A stretch of DNA of 64,000 bases. Origin: Sphagnum magellanicum. Taxonomy: Eukaryota; Streptophyta; Sphagnopsida; Sphagnales; Sphagnaceae. The position numbers and the translations under genes are program-made. The stretch covers positions 12,179,065 to 12,243,064 of the forward strand of contig CM038916.1 of the NCBI GenBank assembly GCA_021904315.1, given 5' to 3'. Shown here in pieces: positions 48,414 to 63,911 of this stretch; the stretch's first letter is position 1, and every line of letters begins with the position of its first letter. The notes below the pieces were generated by a model that was not told the origin of the DNA, did not search any database, and saw only the letters and a program-made list of their open reading frames with translations.

Positions 48414-51400
48414 TCAGTCCTGTGTGGGAAGCTGAACACAGGCACGGTACCTTGTGGGACCAGGGGAGTAGTCTCTGATAATCTTGTTCAGTCTCACAAG
48501 TAGAAGCAGGATTGGTCTGACCTTCAACTCTGACAACATTCCATCATTCAAAGTATGTTAGTGCAAAAACTGGAGTACAGATATGAAGAAACCTTGGTGC
48601 AAAAGACTATGCAACCAAAAGAGAAACAAACTGAGTGCCCTTATTCTTCACTTTAACTACTTCTTGTGAGGCCATAAAGAAATTGCAACTCCAGAAAGCT
48701 TCCAGTTCTATACCTGGGCCAAGGAGCTTGACATCTTCTTGGTTGAGGATAGCATAGTCAAGCTCTGCATTCTCTTGCTTAGCAACCATGATCTTGTTGA
48801 TCATTGTTACAGCATCATTAAGATCCTGTGCAAGCAAATCAAGACTACAGAATTAACCGTTACACAAATCTAAATATGCATCTGGAATAATGGAGTGGCT
48901 AACTAAAAGAAAACAGTATCACCTTTCACTAATATGATCAGAAAACAGAGCATCAAGTTGTCCAGACCTTCAATGAGACCTGGCTTATCAGAAAATCAGG
49001 AGCCTTATCAAATTGTCCACATTCGACTGGCTCTAACAATCTCAAGTTGGAAACTGTTCTGCTCTCCACAATTCCCTCTGCAAGTTCAACATAAAAAATG
49101 AGACAAGATGTGCAAAGGCCCAAATTGCAGGCAAAGTAAACCCAACACAGCCATACATCTTGAATGACAAATTCTGGTGCCCAGAAGATGCCAGTACATT
49201 AGGTCTCTCTGCCCTCCAACAATTGACAACTGTCAGACAAAATAACACTATGTTTTTGATGTGACCAGAAGACCATTATGAACAAGCTTGAAGACTTGGT
49301 TCAATGACACTGTCAGCAAGCTAGATTCTAAAGGAGTGACCGTCTTGTGTAGATCAAGAGAGCTGAAAGATCGCTGGTTGATTCTTCTAATTGCATTCAC
49401 AGATACTGAGAAGTTCTCCACATTTAGGATTTAAGTCAACATGAACAGAACTGAGAGATACCTGATAATGAGGATACAAAGCTTCAAAGTCTGACAACTT
49501 ATCGGCAAACAGAAAAAAAGGAAACCCCACCATAAAGAAAGAGATTTTTCTAAAGAAACTAAGGAGCAGTTGGAACAGTGACAGCCACACACATGTTTGG
49601 AAAACTTCAGCAGCAACATGTATGGTAGTGACTATTGACTCATTTGTTTGAAGTAATGAACAATAACAAAGAGGTGGCTGAATGAGCCTTCTGCACCCAG
49701 AAGATAGAGATCTTGAAGAATCCAGTTGGTCACTACTTGAATACTGAACATCCACCAAGTGACTGCAAATCATATTTTCAGGAGTATTGAGAACTTCTCT
49801 ATTCTTAGAACTTAAGCCCATGTGAAAAGAATTGAGGGATGACCCCATAACGAGAGATATCTGATAGCATATCAGCAAACAGGAAACAGAGGAAAATCCA
49901 ATCCTAAACAACAGGGGAAAAAAATTGGAAGCAGTTTAAACAACAGTGACAACATGCATGTTCACAGACCTTCAACAGCAACCTATATGGTAGTGACCAG
50001 CTGCCATTACAGCCCCCCTGACTTCATCAGCTCCTGGCAGTGGGTGGAGTTCAACGCCCAACATACTGAGTTTCTGTCACAACATATGTCTGGAGTGTAC
50101 CTTTGGCATTTTGAAAAGCCACTGGGGATGAGCTCACACAGGCTGCAGGGAGCTTCTCAGTCTCATCTTCAGCAAATGCAAGTCTTGGCAGATTACTGGC
50201 TGCAGCTAGATTTTTCGGTTCATTCTCACTCTGAGTCCAAGAAGGGTTACTGAGCGTTAAGCTTGTACTGCTGCAGCAATTGTCAAAAGCATACAGAACT
50301 GTTATTGCAGTTCAACACCCAAGTTGACACCCTAGAGACAAGCAAGGAGTGCTGTTGACAAAATATTACCTCAAATTGCTCTTGTATTCGTCCGCTTGCA
50401 TCTCTATACAGGGTTTGTGTTCAGGTGCTGTGGTAAGAGGGCTCCCATCCTCAGGTGAATCTAAAATTCACACACATCGCACAACTGCATATGAATCAGA
50501 AGAACCCTTAGCAAATTTTATATATCTAATAAAACTACAGGACCCCAGTCCTCACTGATCAGAAGATGCACGCAAATTTCATTTGTACAATGCCCATGTT
50601 TGAAGCTCCAACACCATTCTTCCCAGCATTGCCAAACATCATTTTCCACCTTGGGTTACTATATAAAATATGGGTCACTTAATGACTGCAGTGAGGGAGG
50701 CCTTGCATGGCTTTAAGCAGCTCCATATGCTACACTTGGGTGGATGAAAAGGATGCAATTATACTAGCCAGTAGCACATTCCCCAGATCAAGCAATTAAT
50801 CCTGATCAGCTCACAACAAAAGCACATTTCTCAATGGAGTTAGTGCCAACCTGAACTGGCTAATGCTGAGAGAGATGTAGCTGATATGCCAAGTTCTTCA
50901 AGGCTTAATTTGGACCTGCTGCTAGTTAAGGAATCTCCTAATTAAAAAAGGCAAGATTGTTGTTCTCTTTATCAAAATCAATTACTCTTAGCCTTGCCTT
51001 TGGTCTCGTGCATGCTTGCATCAGTTCTAGACATTAATCCAATGTTTCATTTGAAGAAATGTGCAGCAATTCTTCTGCAGTTTCTACTTGTTAATCACAG
51101 CAAGAAGACATAGCTGTTTAAAAATGAGCACTGAAAAGGATACAAGGGGCTTAGATCACAAAAGTCTTCTTTCGCATTTGATTTACTGGACAGAGCAAAA
51201 GGCAAAGGCAAAGGGGTTGCTGCACTGTCTTCAGTAGGTAGAGGACAGAAAGTTGTAACTTTTGTTGGTGAAGATTCATCCAAGTTTTGTGACACCTTTC
51301 CTTGGTGCATTAATCCTTCTTCCAACATCTCCAACTTGAACCTTGGAGCTTCAGCTTTTACTGCACAAAAGCACCCACGTAAGGGTTTAGGGTTTAGGGT

Positions 51401-52695
51401 CAAATAAAAATCACCATTTCAAACAAAACCATACACAGAAAGAAATTTTCATTTCAAACAATGCAACACTATGCTTCCTTCAATTTATGAGAAAAAAGGT
51501 TCAGCATGTTTTGGGTCTATGGCTTGTTGGCTACCAGGCATATATCCATATTGCACCAGCTGTGTTTCAAGTACAGAAATGCCAGCTTCTGTCTGCTTGT
51601 ACAACTCTGTGCAATTAGCAAGCAGCTCTTCAAAGGATAGAGTGTCAGTTGTCATTGACTCCAGAAATTCAACATCGGCTGTTACAGATGAGACTTGATC
51701 ATTCACATCCTCCAAGAATGAAGCAAAATTGGAACCTGATACCAAAAAAAGAAAGACCATTCCATACAGTCAGTAGATTTTCACATTCAGCAGCAGATGT
51801 TGTAACCAAGCATGCTTGATCAATAGTAATATCTCATTGAAATCAAAAGTTCTTAACAGATATCGCTTTCAATAAATTGAGAGTGCTTGATAGATAGTAT
51901 CTCATTGAACTCGAAAGTCCTTAACACCTATCTCTCTTTAAATAAACAGAAAATAAATCTATGATGAAGGAACAAACTAGGGTTTAAAGTTTTAGGGTTG
52001 GAGCAAAACAGTGTGGGGATTTTCTTCCAGGGCTTTTTCCATGTCCAATAATAAACATTCAGCAACAAACTACTAATACATTGTGCATAAAATGCCCGGG
52101 CATTTTGAATTCTTGCATATTCCTGGAGATCTTACAATTTCTTTCTGCTACAAATAATTTGCATTTTGCCAGGAAATGATCCTACACTCCTTAAATTCTG
52201 GCAGTTTTTTTTCTCACGAATTACAGTCAAATCTTGAGTGGAAACAAACCTCAGGAATAAAAAAAAATTAAAAAAAAAATTTATAAAAAAAACCCAAAAG
52301 AACCTCAAAACAAAATCGTAAACAGCACAACTCTCAAAAACCCTAAACTCTCAAAAACTTATTTGCGCTGCTAGCAAACGATTGTTCCCAAGGTTGCATT
52401 GACTTCTGAAGAAATCACACAGATAAAAACATGACAGGAAGAAGAAATTGCATAACATAGATAAGAAAGAAAGAGTGAATGAATGTGACGGTGGACAACG
52501 GGGAAACCCCAAAAAAAACACACAAACACACACATTCTTACTTGGAATCGAATTGACACAACGCTGAGTCACAGAGGCTTGAAGCTTCTCAACACTGGAC
52601 TGAAGGTGAGCACAGGAGCTCTGCAATCCATTGCACCACGCAGTTGCCAAGCTTGCTGCACTAGGCAGAGTGCAGCGTCCCGTCATCGCATCCAT
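48414..52695 (-). CDS. SKA3-like spindle and kinetochore-associated protein
   Basis: Probably the plant counterpart of SKA3, a subunit of the SKA complex that links kinetochores to spindle microtubules. Nine exons in gene order: 52542-52695, 51535-51735, 51187-51360, 50851-50937, 50370-50460, 50101-50249, 48980-49077, 48714-48825, 48414-48529; phases fit and give 393 aa. The N-terminal 120 residues are helical (LQSSCAHLQSSVEKL, DVEFLESM, ELYKQTEAGISVLETQLVQYGYMP), matching the layout of human SKA3 up to its KYGYSP element. A serine-rich middle carries KLSLEELGIS (residues 186-195). The conserved C-terminus reads LNDAVTMINKI, ILNQEDVKLLGP and VRPILLLLVRLNKII. The end of exon 3 is the least certain junction: a donor at 51144 also exists but breaks the phase. 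Intron 6 holds a diverged 366-bp duplication. The gene structure is well supported; the SKA3 name rests on remembered motifs. Confidence 0.72.
49387..50000. repeat. Diverged direct duplication, ~366-bp period, in an SKA3 intron
   Basis: Matching order of landmarks: gagaagttctccacatttag / gagaacttctctattcttag, then atcggcaaacag / atcagcaaacag, then cagcagcaacatgtatggtagtgac / caacagcaacctatatggtagtgac, the last at about 49605 and 49971. The two copies differ considerably. Confidence 0.7.
51376..51400. repeat. Interstitial telomere-type motif (TTTAGGG)n
   Basis: The tract taagggtttagggtttaggg lies in intron 2 of the SKA3-like gene. A similar tract (aaccctaaaccctaaaccc) lies at about 55425-55442 in an intron of the ACS10/12-like gene, and shorter ones lie near 11548 and 23848. 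They match the Arabidopsis-type plant telomere unit. Confidence 0.8.
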
Positions 52696-54444
52696 CCTCT
52701 CACATACACACACAAGAAGCCAAAGCTTTTGCGCTCAAACCAAACCCGCCAAAATGGAACACTTTGCATCCCTTTTGAATGCTAGTCTTTATTATTAAAC
52801 TTTATTATTTATGAACTTTTTTTTTTTGCTTTTTAAAAAACTCATTTTTATTGAAAAGAAAAGGAAAAAAAAAGCATGTTTTTCCATTGCAAAACTTTTT
52901 GCCACAAAAAAAACTTGTGGTATTCTTTGTTAGATTATTATATAAGTTCCATCTTTTTTTGGCCTTTGATGCAAGCGGCCTGCTCTATCAAAAACTTACA
53001 TTACACCAATTTCTCTTCAAAGGTGACTTTTTGCATTCATACCTCGAAAGAGTACTACTCTCTCATCACCTTCCTTTTCCCTTTCACAACAATTCAACTT
53101 TCCAAAAGTAGTTGTGAATTTCACATATCATTTTTCGTGCACAAGTTTTTCATAGTTTAAACAATTACATACATAATTGAGTTGAATTGAATTGAATTGA
53201 ATTTTGCAAGGTTGAATTTTCTTTCATTTTGTTATTAGCCAAGTCTTTTAACATTCCAAAAGGGCTTATGCAATAGTTTGAAGCTTCAAAATAGGTCCAA
53301 AGAACTTTCTTCTTATTACTAGTATTGAACCAAAAGGGTGGTGTGTGTCATGTGTGTCGCCCCATGTTTACTACTAACATCTATCATTTGTTCACAAACA
53401 TCATCCAAATGAAGAACATATGGTGCAACACACACACACAACATGTGGAAGTTTCTAGAATTCAGGTGTCATTCCCGAGCATCAACCAAACAATGGTTTG
53501 TAGTACAATAGAACATGAGGGAGGTTTCTAGAATTTGTGTGTTGTTTTGGTGGGCTTGGATTCATGTGTGCCATTTTGTAAGTGACTTGCACGTTTTCAT
53601 ACACTCAAAGTGAGATTCCAAAACACTCAAAAACAAGGTTCACCTCCGAATTCCACAAAAGAAGTGGTTAAGATACACACTCTTTTTTCTAGGAGGGATT
53701 GATCACATTCAAAGATGTAAAGGTGCTCTCCAAATGTACAAGACTTCTCCCTGCGCTTTCCAAACACTAAAAGACAGCGTGTGTACAAAATTTCTCCACT
53801 TGCTTTTTCCATACACCAAAAGAAGGCGTGTGTACAAAATTTCTCCACTTGCTTTTTCCACACACCAAAAGAAGGTTTCTGTACAAAATCTCTCCACTTG
53901 CTTTCCAAACACTAAAAGAAGGCGCAAGTACAAAATTTCTCTACTTGCTTTCCATACACTAAAAGAAGGCATATGTTATCTATCATACATTATATTGAAC
54001 AATACTCAAATCAACTAAACCTTCACTTTCTCTCACTTACATCACTCAGTCAAAGATTTAGTCGAAGTTGTGTATCATCATATGATTAAGCTTTAAACAA
54101 AGTGGTATAAGGCAACAAATGACCATACACATGGTGTTGTCAACCCCCCACCCCCTCCACCCCCCACCACCCCCCAACTAATACAGAACATGCGTTCCAT
54201 ATATATAGGTAAAAGTTCTCAAAGAATTCTATTGCTCAATGAATCACTTCACCATACCTGCTGCGCATTGGCATTTGAATTTGTAATAAAATCTTAGTCT
54301 ATGCTCACAAAACTGTGTATTTTTGAGCACAAACAACACCTGTACATCATACAACTTAAGGAAAACATTTTACAGCTACTTTTGTGACATTTTCGTGATG
54401 TGATCAATAAATAAGTCATCTCCTCTTCTTGGTCACTGAGGTTT
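52696..54444. other. Intergenic DNA between two minus-strand genes
   Basis: The SKA3-like promoter should lie just above 52696. A (gaatt)n tract is at about 53179-53202, a 47-50 bp minisatellite at 53735-53970, and a C-rich low-complexity tract (ccaccccc) at about 54144-54177. No gene seen. Confidence 0.5.
53735..53970. repeat. 47-50 bp tandem array, about 5 copies
   Basis: Units of the type caaaatttctccacttgctt, then tttccatacaccaaaagaagg, then cgtgtgta start at 53785, 53835, 53884 and 53931. Unit length varies from 47 to 50. Both strands stay open for several units, giving repetitive frames (minus strand 53627-53972). Confidence 0.88.
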
Positions 54445-57233
<2,789 letters not shown>

Positions 57234-57894
57234 TCTTGTTCTTGTTCTATCTTCTTCTTCGTCTTTCTCTCTCTTTTGCAACCCTAAACCCTCATTTTTC
57301 TTCTGCTCCAGAGAATCTGGGTTTCCTCAAACTGGAACTGGAGAGAAAACAAACCCACCGCCACACTAGTATTTTCTGAAACCAGAAAAGGAAATCTCAC
57401 AAGCTGGTCCTCCTCTTCCTCCTGCTCCATCCATAATTCCATAGGAAGCAATCTTCTTCTTCTTCTTCTGCTGCTGCTGCTGCTGATGGGTGGTCATCCT
57501 TGTTGATGCTTCACAGCAGCAGAGCGTTGAGTACAGCATCTTTTGTACCATCAGGCACGCACGAGAAGAGATACCAGCAGCTTTACATCCCTCACCATTT
57601 AAATAGATCTAATAACACACACACACACAAATCCAAGCTAGTCTAAACTAAAACTTTAGGGTTTTAGGGCTTCAGTCTTTGACTTCGGGTTGGGGAGGGG
57701 GGGAAAGGGGAACTTTTCATTTCTTCCTTTTTTCTGCTTCTTCTTCTCATCAACAACAATGATAACAGCTGCTTCTACAGCTGCAGCATTCAATGAAAAG
57801 CTTGAATATCTTCTTCTCCACCACAATCCAAAAACAGCACAATCTCAAATCTAACACACACCCATCATCTTAAATCCAGCAGCATCTCAAATCC

Positions 57895-58060
57895 GACACA
57901 ACCCATTACAGCAAATCTCAAATCCAACACAACACAACACAACCCATTACCGCAAATCTCAAATCCAACACAACCCATTACAGCAAATCTCAAATCCAAC
58001 ACAACGCATTACCGCAAATCTCAAATCCAACAACATAATCCATCATCTCAAATCCAACAA
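57895..58060. repeat. 31-bp tandem repeat
   Basis: Four to five copies of caaatctcaaatccaacaca followed by acccattacag, with a period of 31 bp and small indels. Confidence 0.85.
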
Positions 58061-58348
58061 AACAACCACCCCACCCGCACCCCACCCTGCCTCCCCCCAA
58101 TCATCTCAGATCCAAAACTACCCATCATCATCTTCCTTGGTACATCAAACTTTCCTCAATCAAAAGAAGAAAAAAAGAGAAAACAAAAAAAATTAAAAAT
58201 TAGAAAAAATTGAGGAAAAATACTAAAGAACTACTAGGTAATAACAACCCCTACAAAGAAAAACACAGATTTATTACTCCCCAACAACAAGAACAAGAGT
58301 CCAAAGTTAGGATTTCTTATTTTTGTTGTGATTAGGTGAAACCACATT

Positions 58349-58725
58349 CTTAATCTAATCCTCCAAACTTGGGATTTTTGCTTTCTTTTTTTTTGTTACA
58401 GTGTGAAAATTCACATGTTAATCTAATCCTCCAAATTTGGGATTTTTGCATTTAAGAAGGTGTTTTTGGGTCATAAGATCATTGTCAAGTTGGAGAGTGA
58501 GCTATGGATTAGGTTTAGGGTTTATGATGTTTACTCTATTAAGAATAAGAAGGTGTTTTGGGCTCATAAGATTATTATTTGTTTGAAGAATGGGTTATGT
58601 GTTAAGGGTTTAAGTTTAAGGTTTATAATGTTTACTCTATTAAAAAGGCACTTTGGGTCATAAGATCATTGTCCATTTGGAGAGTGAGATATGGATTATG
58701 GGTTTAAGTTTAGGGTATGAAGGAA
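58349..58725. repeat. Direct repeats of ~97 bp with a duplicated leader
   Basis: The leader taatctaatcctccaaa(c/t)ttggg occurs at about 58350 and 58419. After it, three diverged units run from about 58460 to 58725, each with gggtcataagatcattgtc..ttggagagtgag..atggatta and ggtttatgatgtttactctatta. Confidence 0.8.
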
Positions 58726-60250
58726 AATGAATAAAGTTGTTCTTCAAGTAAGAAAGTTATCCAAAGTTGTTGGTAATTTAACAAAGTTAGGCTTAAAGTG
58801 CGCCTGAAAGGGAGGAGGGGGGAAGGGGAAGGTCCTCAGATTTGTCAAAATTGAGGCTGAGATTTATGAAAAATTGGGGATGGAATTAAGAACACATGAA
58901 CAAAGTTTTGTTAGGGTTTTATTTGAATTCCTAATCTTTTGAAAGCTTCAATATGAAAAGGTTGAGGAAAGGTTGAGTAAATCAAAATGCACATAATTTT
59001 TCCTCCAATAGTGTGTATGTTACACGATACAACAACTCACATGTGATTCTAAGTACATATTTTTTTCCTCTCCACAAATTAGATTTGGTTTTTTCAATGT
59101 CTCATAGATTACAAATTTACACATTTCATGAGTTAGATTTAAATCCCTATTAAATTTGTTATTTTATAAATTTATATTGTTTAATTATGAATGTTATGCA
59201 TTATTTGAACATGGAAATTCTATCCGTGATTTTTGTATGTAAACAACATAATAAACATATAACATTCGTATTCAAAAAATAAAAATATTCATATTACATT
59301 TGTGTATAAAGAATGTGCACAACATTGATATTCAAATAATATAAATAGATGATTCCACATTTATATTTATTTCATACGAATCTATCTATGAAAAACAAAT
59401 TTCGCACAATCACTATTGTTAAATAGTAGTCCATGAAATTTGTGATACAACCTTATTAGATTGAACTTGGGTGATTTTGTAAATGATGTAATAAAATTTC
59501 TAGAGCGTTGTGAAAATTTCTAGTTTGGTCATTTTGATGTTTGGCAAATCATTTGTGAAAATTACAAAATTTCCATGAAGATTTGGTGTGGTTTTTCAAT
59601 AGCACATCTTTAGGATGTTGTGCTTAAGGTGGTTCCAATTTGTTTAAAGGTAGGTTTATAAAGGGAAGTGGGAAAAAATACATATATTGGCCTCAAAGAA
59701 AAACAAATATGGATGATGGTCATTTTTCATCAAAGAATGTAGTGGTCAAATTTACTTCAAAGTTCTACTTCATCTATGTTCAAAGTTTCATCCATGTAAT
59801 TCATTTCACTTTCAAATGGCTAATCGCATTTGGGTCATTTTCATCCATCATCAAAATTTCAATCATCCATACTTTTGTTCAAGGGTGCATTCCCTTGGGT
59901 CTACAAATACCTTTTCATTCATATTGTGCCAAAAATTAATCAATGAAACATAATATTATCATTCATGCAAAGATACAATATTCATTTATTCAATTTCCAA
60001 AATTCCATGCAAAAACTTATTATTAATTTTGATGTGATGGCATTCATCCATTTATGGACAAATCATTGTTATTTTTTTCCATCAGTTTTCATCCATGAAC
60101 CATTTTTTTTCATTCATAAAAACTCAATCTGAAACACAACACTCTTGCAAGACAAGAGCATAATTTCTCACCTCACTTTCAGAAATTTGTTGAAAGAAAA
60201 AACACACTCACTTTCTGAACAGATGACAAACACCCACAAATTCTTACCTT

Positions 60251-60281
<31 letters not shown>

Positions 60282-60695
60282 AGCATCAGCAAATTTGCAT
60301 CAAAATACCCAACTTTCCATGGTTGCATCGATTTGTCAGAAATATGGACACTTCATCAAATTTGCGGGAAACACATACAAATGTGCATGCAATCAATTAC
60401 ATTACATTCAAGGTGTGGAAAAACACACAAACACAAATGGGTGATAGAATATATATATGTTGGATTGAAGAAAACAAGTTAGCAGTGAGTCAGGATTTAA
60501 TGATTTTCTGACACCAACTCACGGATATAGAATGTTGAATATGCCACCAGCTTCAGGGGTAAAATACTGGATATCCACACAAATACCCACAACTTCGTTG
60601 GCTGATTTCCTAGTCCTTCATTTTCATGATCCAGAAAGTAGTAGTTAAAAAAAAAATTGTAGCAATATTTGAAGTCTTTTTTGAAAAAAATAAAA

Positions 60696-63600
60696 TCATG
60701 AATCTTCCAAATATACAGTACCTGGAGGCAACTTACTACTACTGTCTTTGTACTGCAGGGTCAAAACTGGAGGTTTTGCAGCCACGATGGCACCGCCATT
60801 GGTACTTGCTTCTCTCTTTGAATGCTCGGGAGGAGTTGATCGGTCAATGAACTCAACTCTCTTGCGGCTACTACTGCTGCCCAACAACAGACCATCCAAA
60901 CTGTTGCCTTTGGGTTGAGAAACACTTTCATTCACATTCACGGAATTTCTTTGTGGCATTGATTTCTCTGGGTTGCCTTCAAGGTCGGAATCGGGATCAA
61001 TCTCTGCATCTATATCAGCATAGTTGTCTGAACCACCACCGCTGAGGGCATCATCAGATTGAGCCTCCTCCATTGCATCTTCCTTGGCACCACCCACAGC
61101 AGTAGTGGTGGTTCTTCCATCATGAGGAGCTTCTACACATCCCCCTTGTTGTTGTTGTTGTTGTTGTTGTTGTGTGTGACTTTGTAGAAGATCCAACTTC
61201 TGGCTGAATGGTTGTTCAAAGAGAGCGTTCCGCATTCTGATACAAAGAAGCTCAACTGCACGAAGTGCCTTTCGGAAGCGGAGACCTGCAGACTTATTAC
61301 CACAATACGACTGTGCAGCATCACCTTCATTCTCATTCAAAACTCCGCACATCTGCAGCACCCAAAGTCCTTTTTAAGAAACCAATTGTCATATAACCAC
61401 ATCCAAACAAAGAGGAAAGCTGTAGTTGGGTACTACCCAAATCTCAGCATTATGCATTATCCCTTTCTAAAAATTCACATATCTCTTCGGTCAGGAGTGA
61501 TGCTAATGAGCAACAAACAACAGGGCAATTTTTTACATGGGACTGGAAAAGTAATGCTAACCTGATTATAGATCTGCACCACCAGAAGACGGCTTGGATC
61601 ATCATCAAAAGCGCTCATTGCAATTTCCTCTGAAGCTGTAAAAGCATCCTTTTCCAGTTGTTTTTAGTCACCAAATCATCAACCTCATGGCATTGAAACT
61701 GTGCATCCACCTATAGTCCAATCACTGCTTCTACACCCATATCCAATTTCTGTTCTACAAAAAGCAAGAAAGACACAAATGGAGAGGACTTGTAGTCACA
61801 CTTACAAATCGGGAGAGCTTTTGAACAATGGGTGGGTCCTGTATTGCTCGGATGCATGGTGGCAGTTGCTGTGACAGTGTGTTCAGCAGTGACTGATGGC
61901 ATAGTTTCCTCTGCTGCTCCTTGTTCCATCTTTTAACAACATCCACAAGAAACACCCCGTCAGATGCAGCTCAACAACCCTGAAGTCTTTGTAGAAACTA
62001 GAAACACTGGGCAGACCTTGATCATGACGGCAGTACTCTGTATTAACGTACCAGAGATTCCTTGTGATATTCAGCACTCAAGACTTTTTCAAGTACCAAA
62101 ACTCTGCGTTTAAGAAAATCCACCATCCGCTTCTGCAGAGAGACTTCCTTCTCCTCTTCTAGATTCATAACCTGACCTTGAGGGACACCTGAAAAAACAC
62201 AAAAATTAAAAATTAAAAAACAATGCTGTGATGAGGCAGGTTGTCAAAACATCAAAAATCAATCCTCAAAAAGACCAACTGTATAACATCCTAACTTCAT
62301 AATCAACTGCAGTTTTATTTCTATTACTAAAAGTGGCAATCTGAAAGAGCATACCTTTCCCAGACCCATTTTCCACATCATTAGAACTATGATGGGCATC
62401 TCCATTTTGTGCAAAACTGGACCCATCGTCCACTTTTCTTAAGAGGAGCTCAGCTCGGATCACGGGTTGCAAGCACAACTGAGCATCTTCCAGTACATCA
62501 AGCCACCTTCCATAACCGTGCCTTCTGTGGAACATACAACAACCCAAGACAATTTTCACCCAAACCAAATCATCTTTGCAAAAATTGCACTATTACTATG
62601 ACAGTGAACACTTCAGCTGTTCAACTACTGTCTGCAGGACTAATCTGTACTTGCACACATTTGGGTCTGTGAATCCACATTATGTAAATGAAAAGTGAAA
62701 AGCGCCATACCTGGCAATGGCAAAAAGAAGCTTGCGATCATGCTCCTCTTTCCAAACTTTAGTATTACGTAATGAATAGTAACGACTGGTGTAAACTCCA
62801 TCCGGAAACAAAGGCATTGAAGGATTTTCAGCCATCGCCTTCACCTGTGGCCCCACACCAAACAGGGAAAGCTCCCTCTGTTATGACACAACCAACGCTT
62901 CATACATTCTACATGTATACAACCAATAACACTTCATGTCACTCATTACATGTATGGAAGAATCAAGCTTCAAAATTGTCCAGAAAAATAAAATAGGAAA
63001 TCAAAAAAATAAAAAGGAAAAGGTATGGATTCTTCACCTTGTTCTGAATAAGGTGCAAAATTGCAAGGCGCACTAACACATCCTGAATACGAAGGCCTTC
63101 TTTTGGTACTCCATCTGTAAGCCCATCACAGAAACAATGGGAAAACTTTGTGTTTCTTCAACCAACAACACTAATTACTCCACACTTCCAAAATCGGTTT
63201 AGGTTTAGAATTTAGGGCTTATGGGTCTATTGCAACACAAATAACCTTGATTCAAAATGGAAGGTAGTTTCTCAATTTGGATCTTCTGGTAAAATTTTGC
63301 AGGTATAAAATTCTGTTCCTGATCAATGAGGAGCTCTCAAGTGTGCAAAAAATATTTCCAAAAAAGCCAGAAACAAAATATGCCACAAGAAACCAAAAAT
63401 ACACATTCCAATACTTCATATTCACTCAAGACCTGAAAAATTGGGTGAGTTGGTGATATCCTCAGAAACATGGCTCATAAACAGAGTTCCATACCTGCAG
63501 TCCACCACAACAACTGTTAAACCCACTAGAAAGTGTGGTCATTTTTTCTTACAGATTCAAAAACGAACATCACACAATCTTTCTGTTTTACAATCCATCA

Positions 63601-63911
63601 GAAGAGACTGCAAAGAAACATTTTCCTTTTGTTGATCCAATATACCACAACAATCCACAACACAAAAAAAGGTGGAGTTTTGCACTAAACATGTGCTGAC
63701 TGACCCACAAGCTTACTATTCACATGATAAAATCAGAAGAACAATCAGGAAAAAAATGAGGATGCAAAGTACAAGAATGAACTGCCCATGTGACATACAC
63801 ACTTCCAAAGAATCAAGAAAGAGAAAGGGAACATACGCTTGTATCTCATCCACAGTTTTGGGTTTGAGCCGAGGAATGAATTCCACCCAAGTGAAGTCAC
63901 CGAGACCAAAC
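60696..63911 (-). CDS. PKL: PICKLE-like CHD3 chromatin remodeler, C-terminal part (gene continues past the right edge)
   Basis: C-terminal region of a CHD3-type ATP-dependent chromatin remodeler. PICKLE acts in the nucleus to keep developmental genes repressed. Exons in gene order: 63837-63911, 63433-63494, 63038-63114, 62711-62844, 62355-62524, 62052-62188, 61806-61929, 61562-61635, 60696-61352. They encode FGLGDFTWVEFIPRLKPKTV, SEDITNSPNFSDG, GVPKEGLRIQDVLVRLA, WKEEHDRKLLFAIAR, RHGYGRWLDVLEDAQLC and FLKRRVLVLEKVLSAEYHKE, all in the order found in PICKLE C-terminal domains. The last exon carries a Q-tract and an acidic stretch. Chromodomains, PHD finger and helicase lie outside the window. 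The reading frame of exon 61806-61929 is uncertain: the phase-compatible frame looks low-complexity while another frame looks more protein-like. A possible donor at 60719 means the true C-terminus could differ. Confidence 0.88.

Larger units (their letters stand above)
57234..60695. other. Upstream region of the ACS10/12-like gene and intergenic DNA
   Basis: The 5' leader of the ACS10/12-like gene includes a 61-codon minus-strand upstream frame (57366-57551). The region also contains a 31-bp minisatellite, a roughly 97-bp repeat and an (AC)n microsatellite at about 60248-60282. The plus-strand frames at 59640-59939 and 60145-60444 resemble no family. No gene seen. Confidence 0.5.

Noticed and set aside
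54144-54177. Possible G-quadruplex or regulatory C-tract (ccaccccc)
   Set aside because: The minus strand could form G-rich runs, but the tract is an irregular simple repeat in intergenic DNA with nothing linking it to a promoter.
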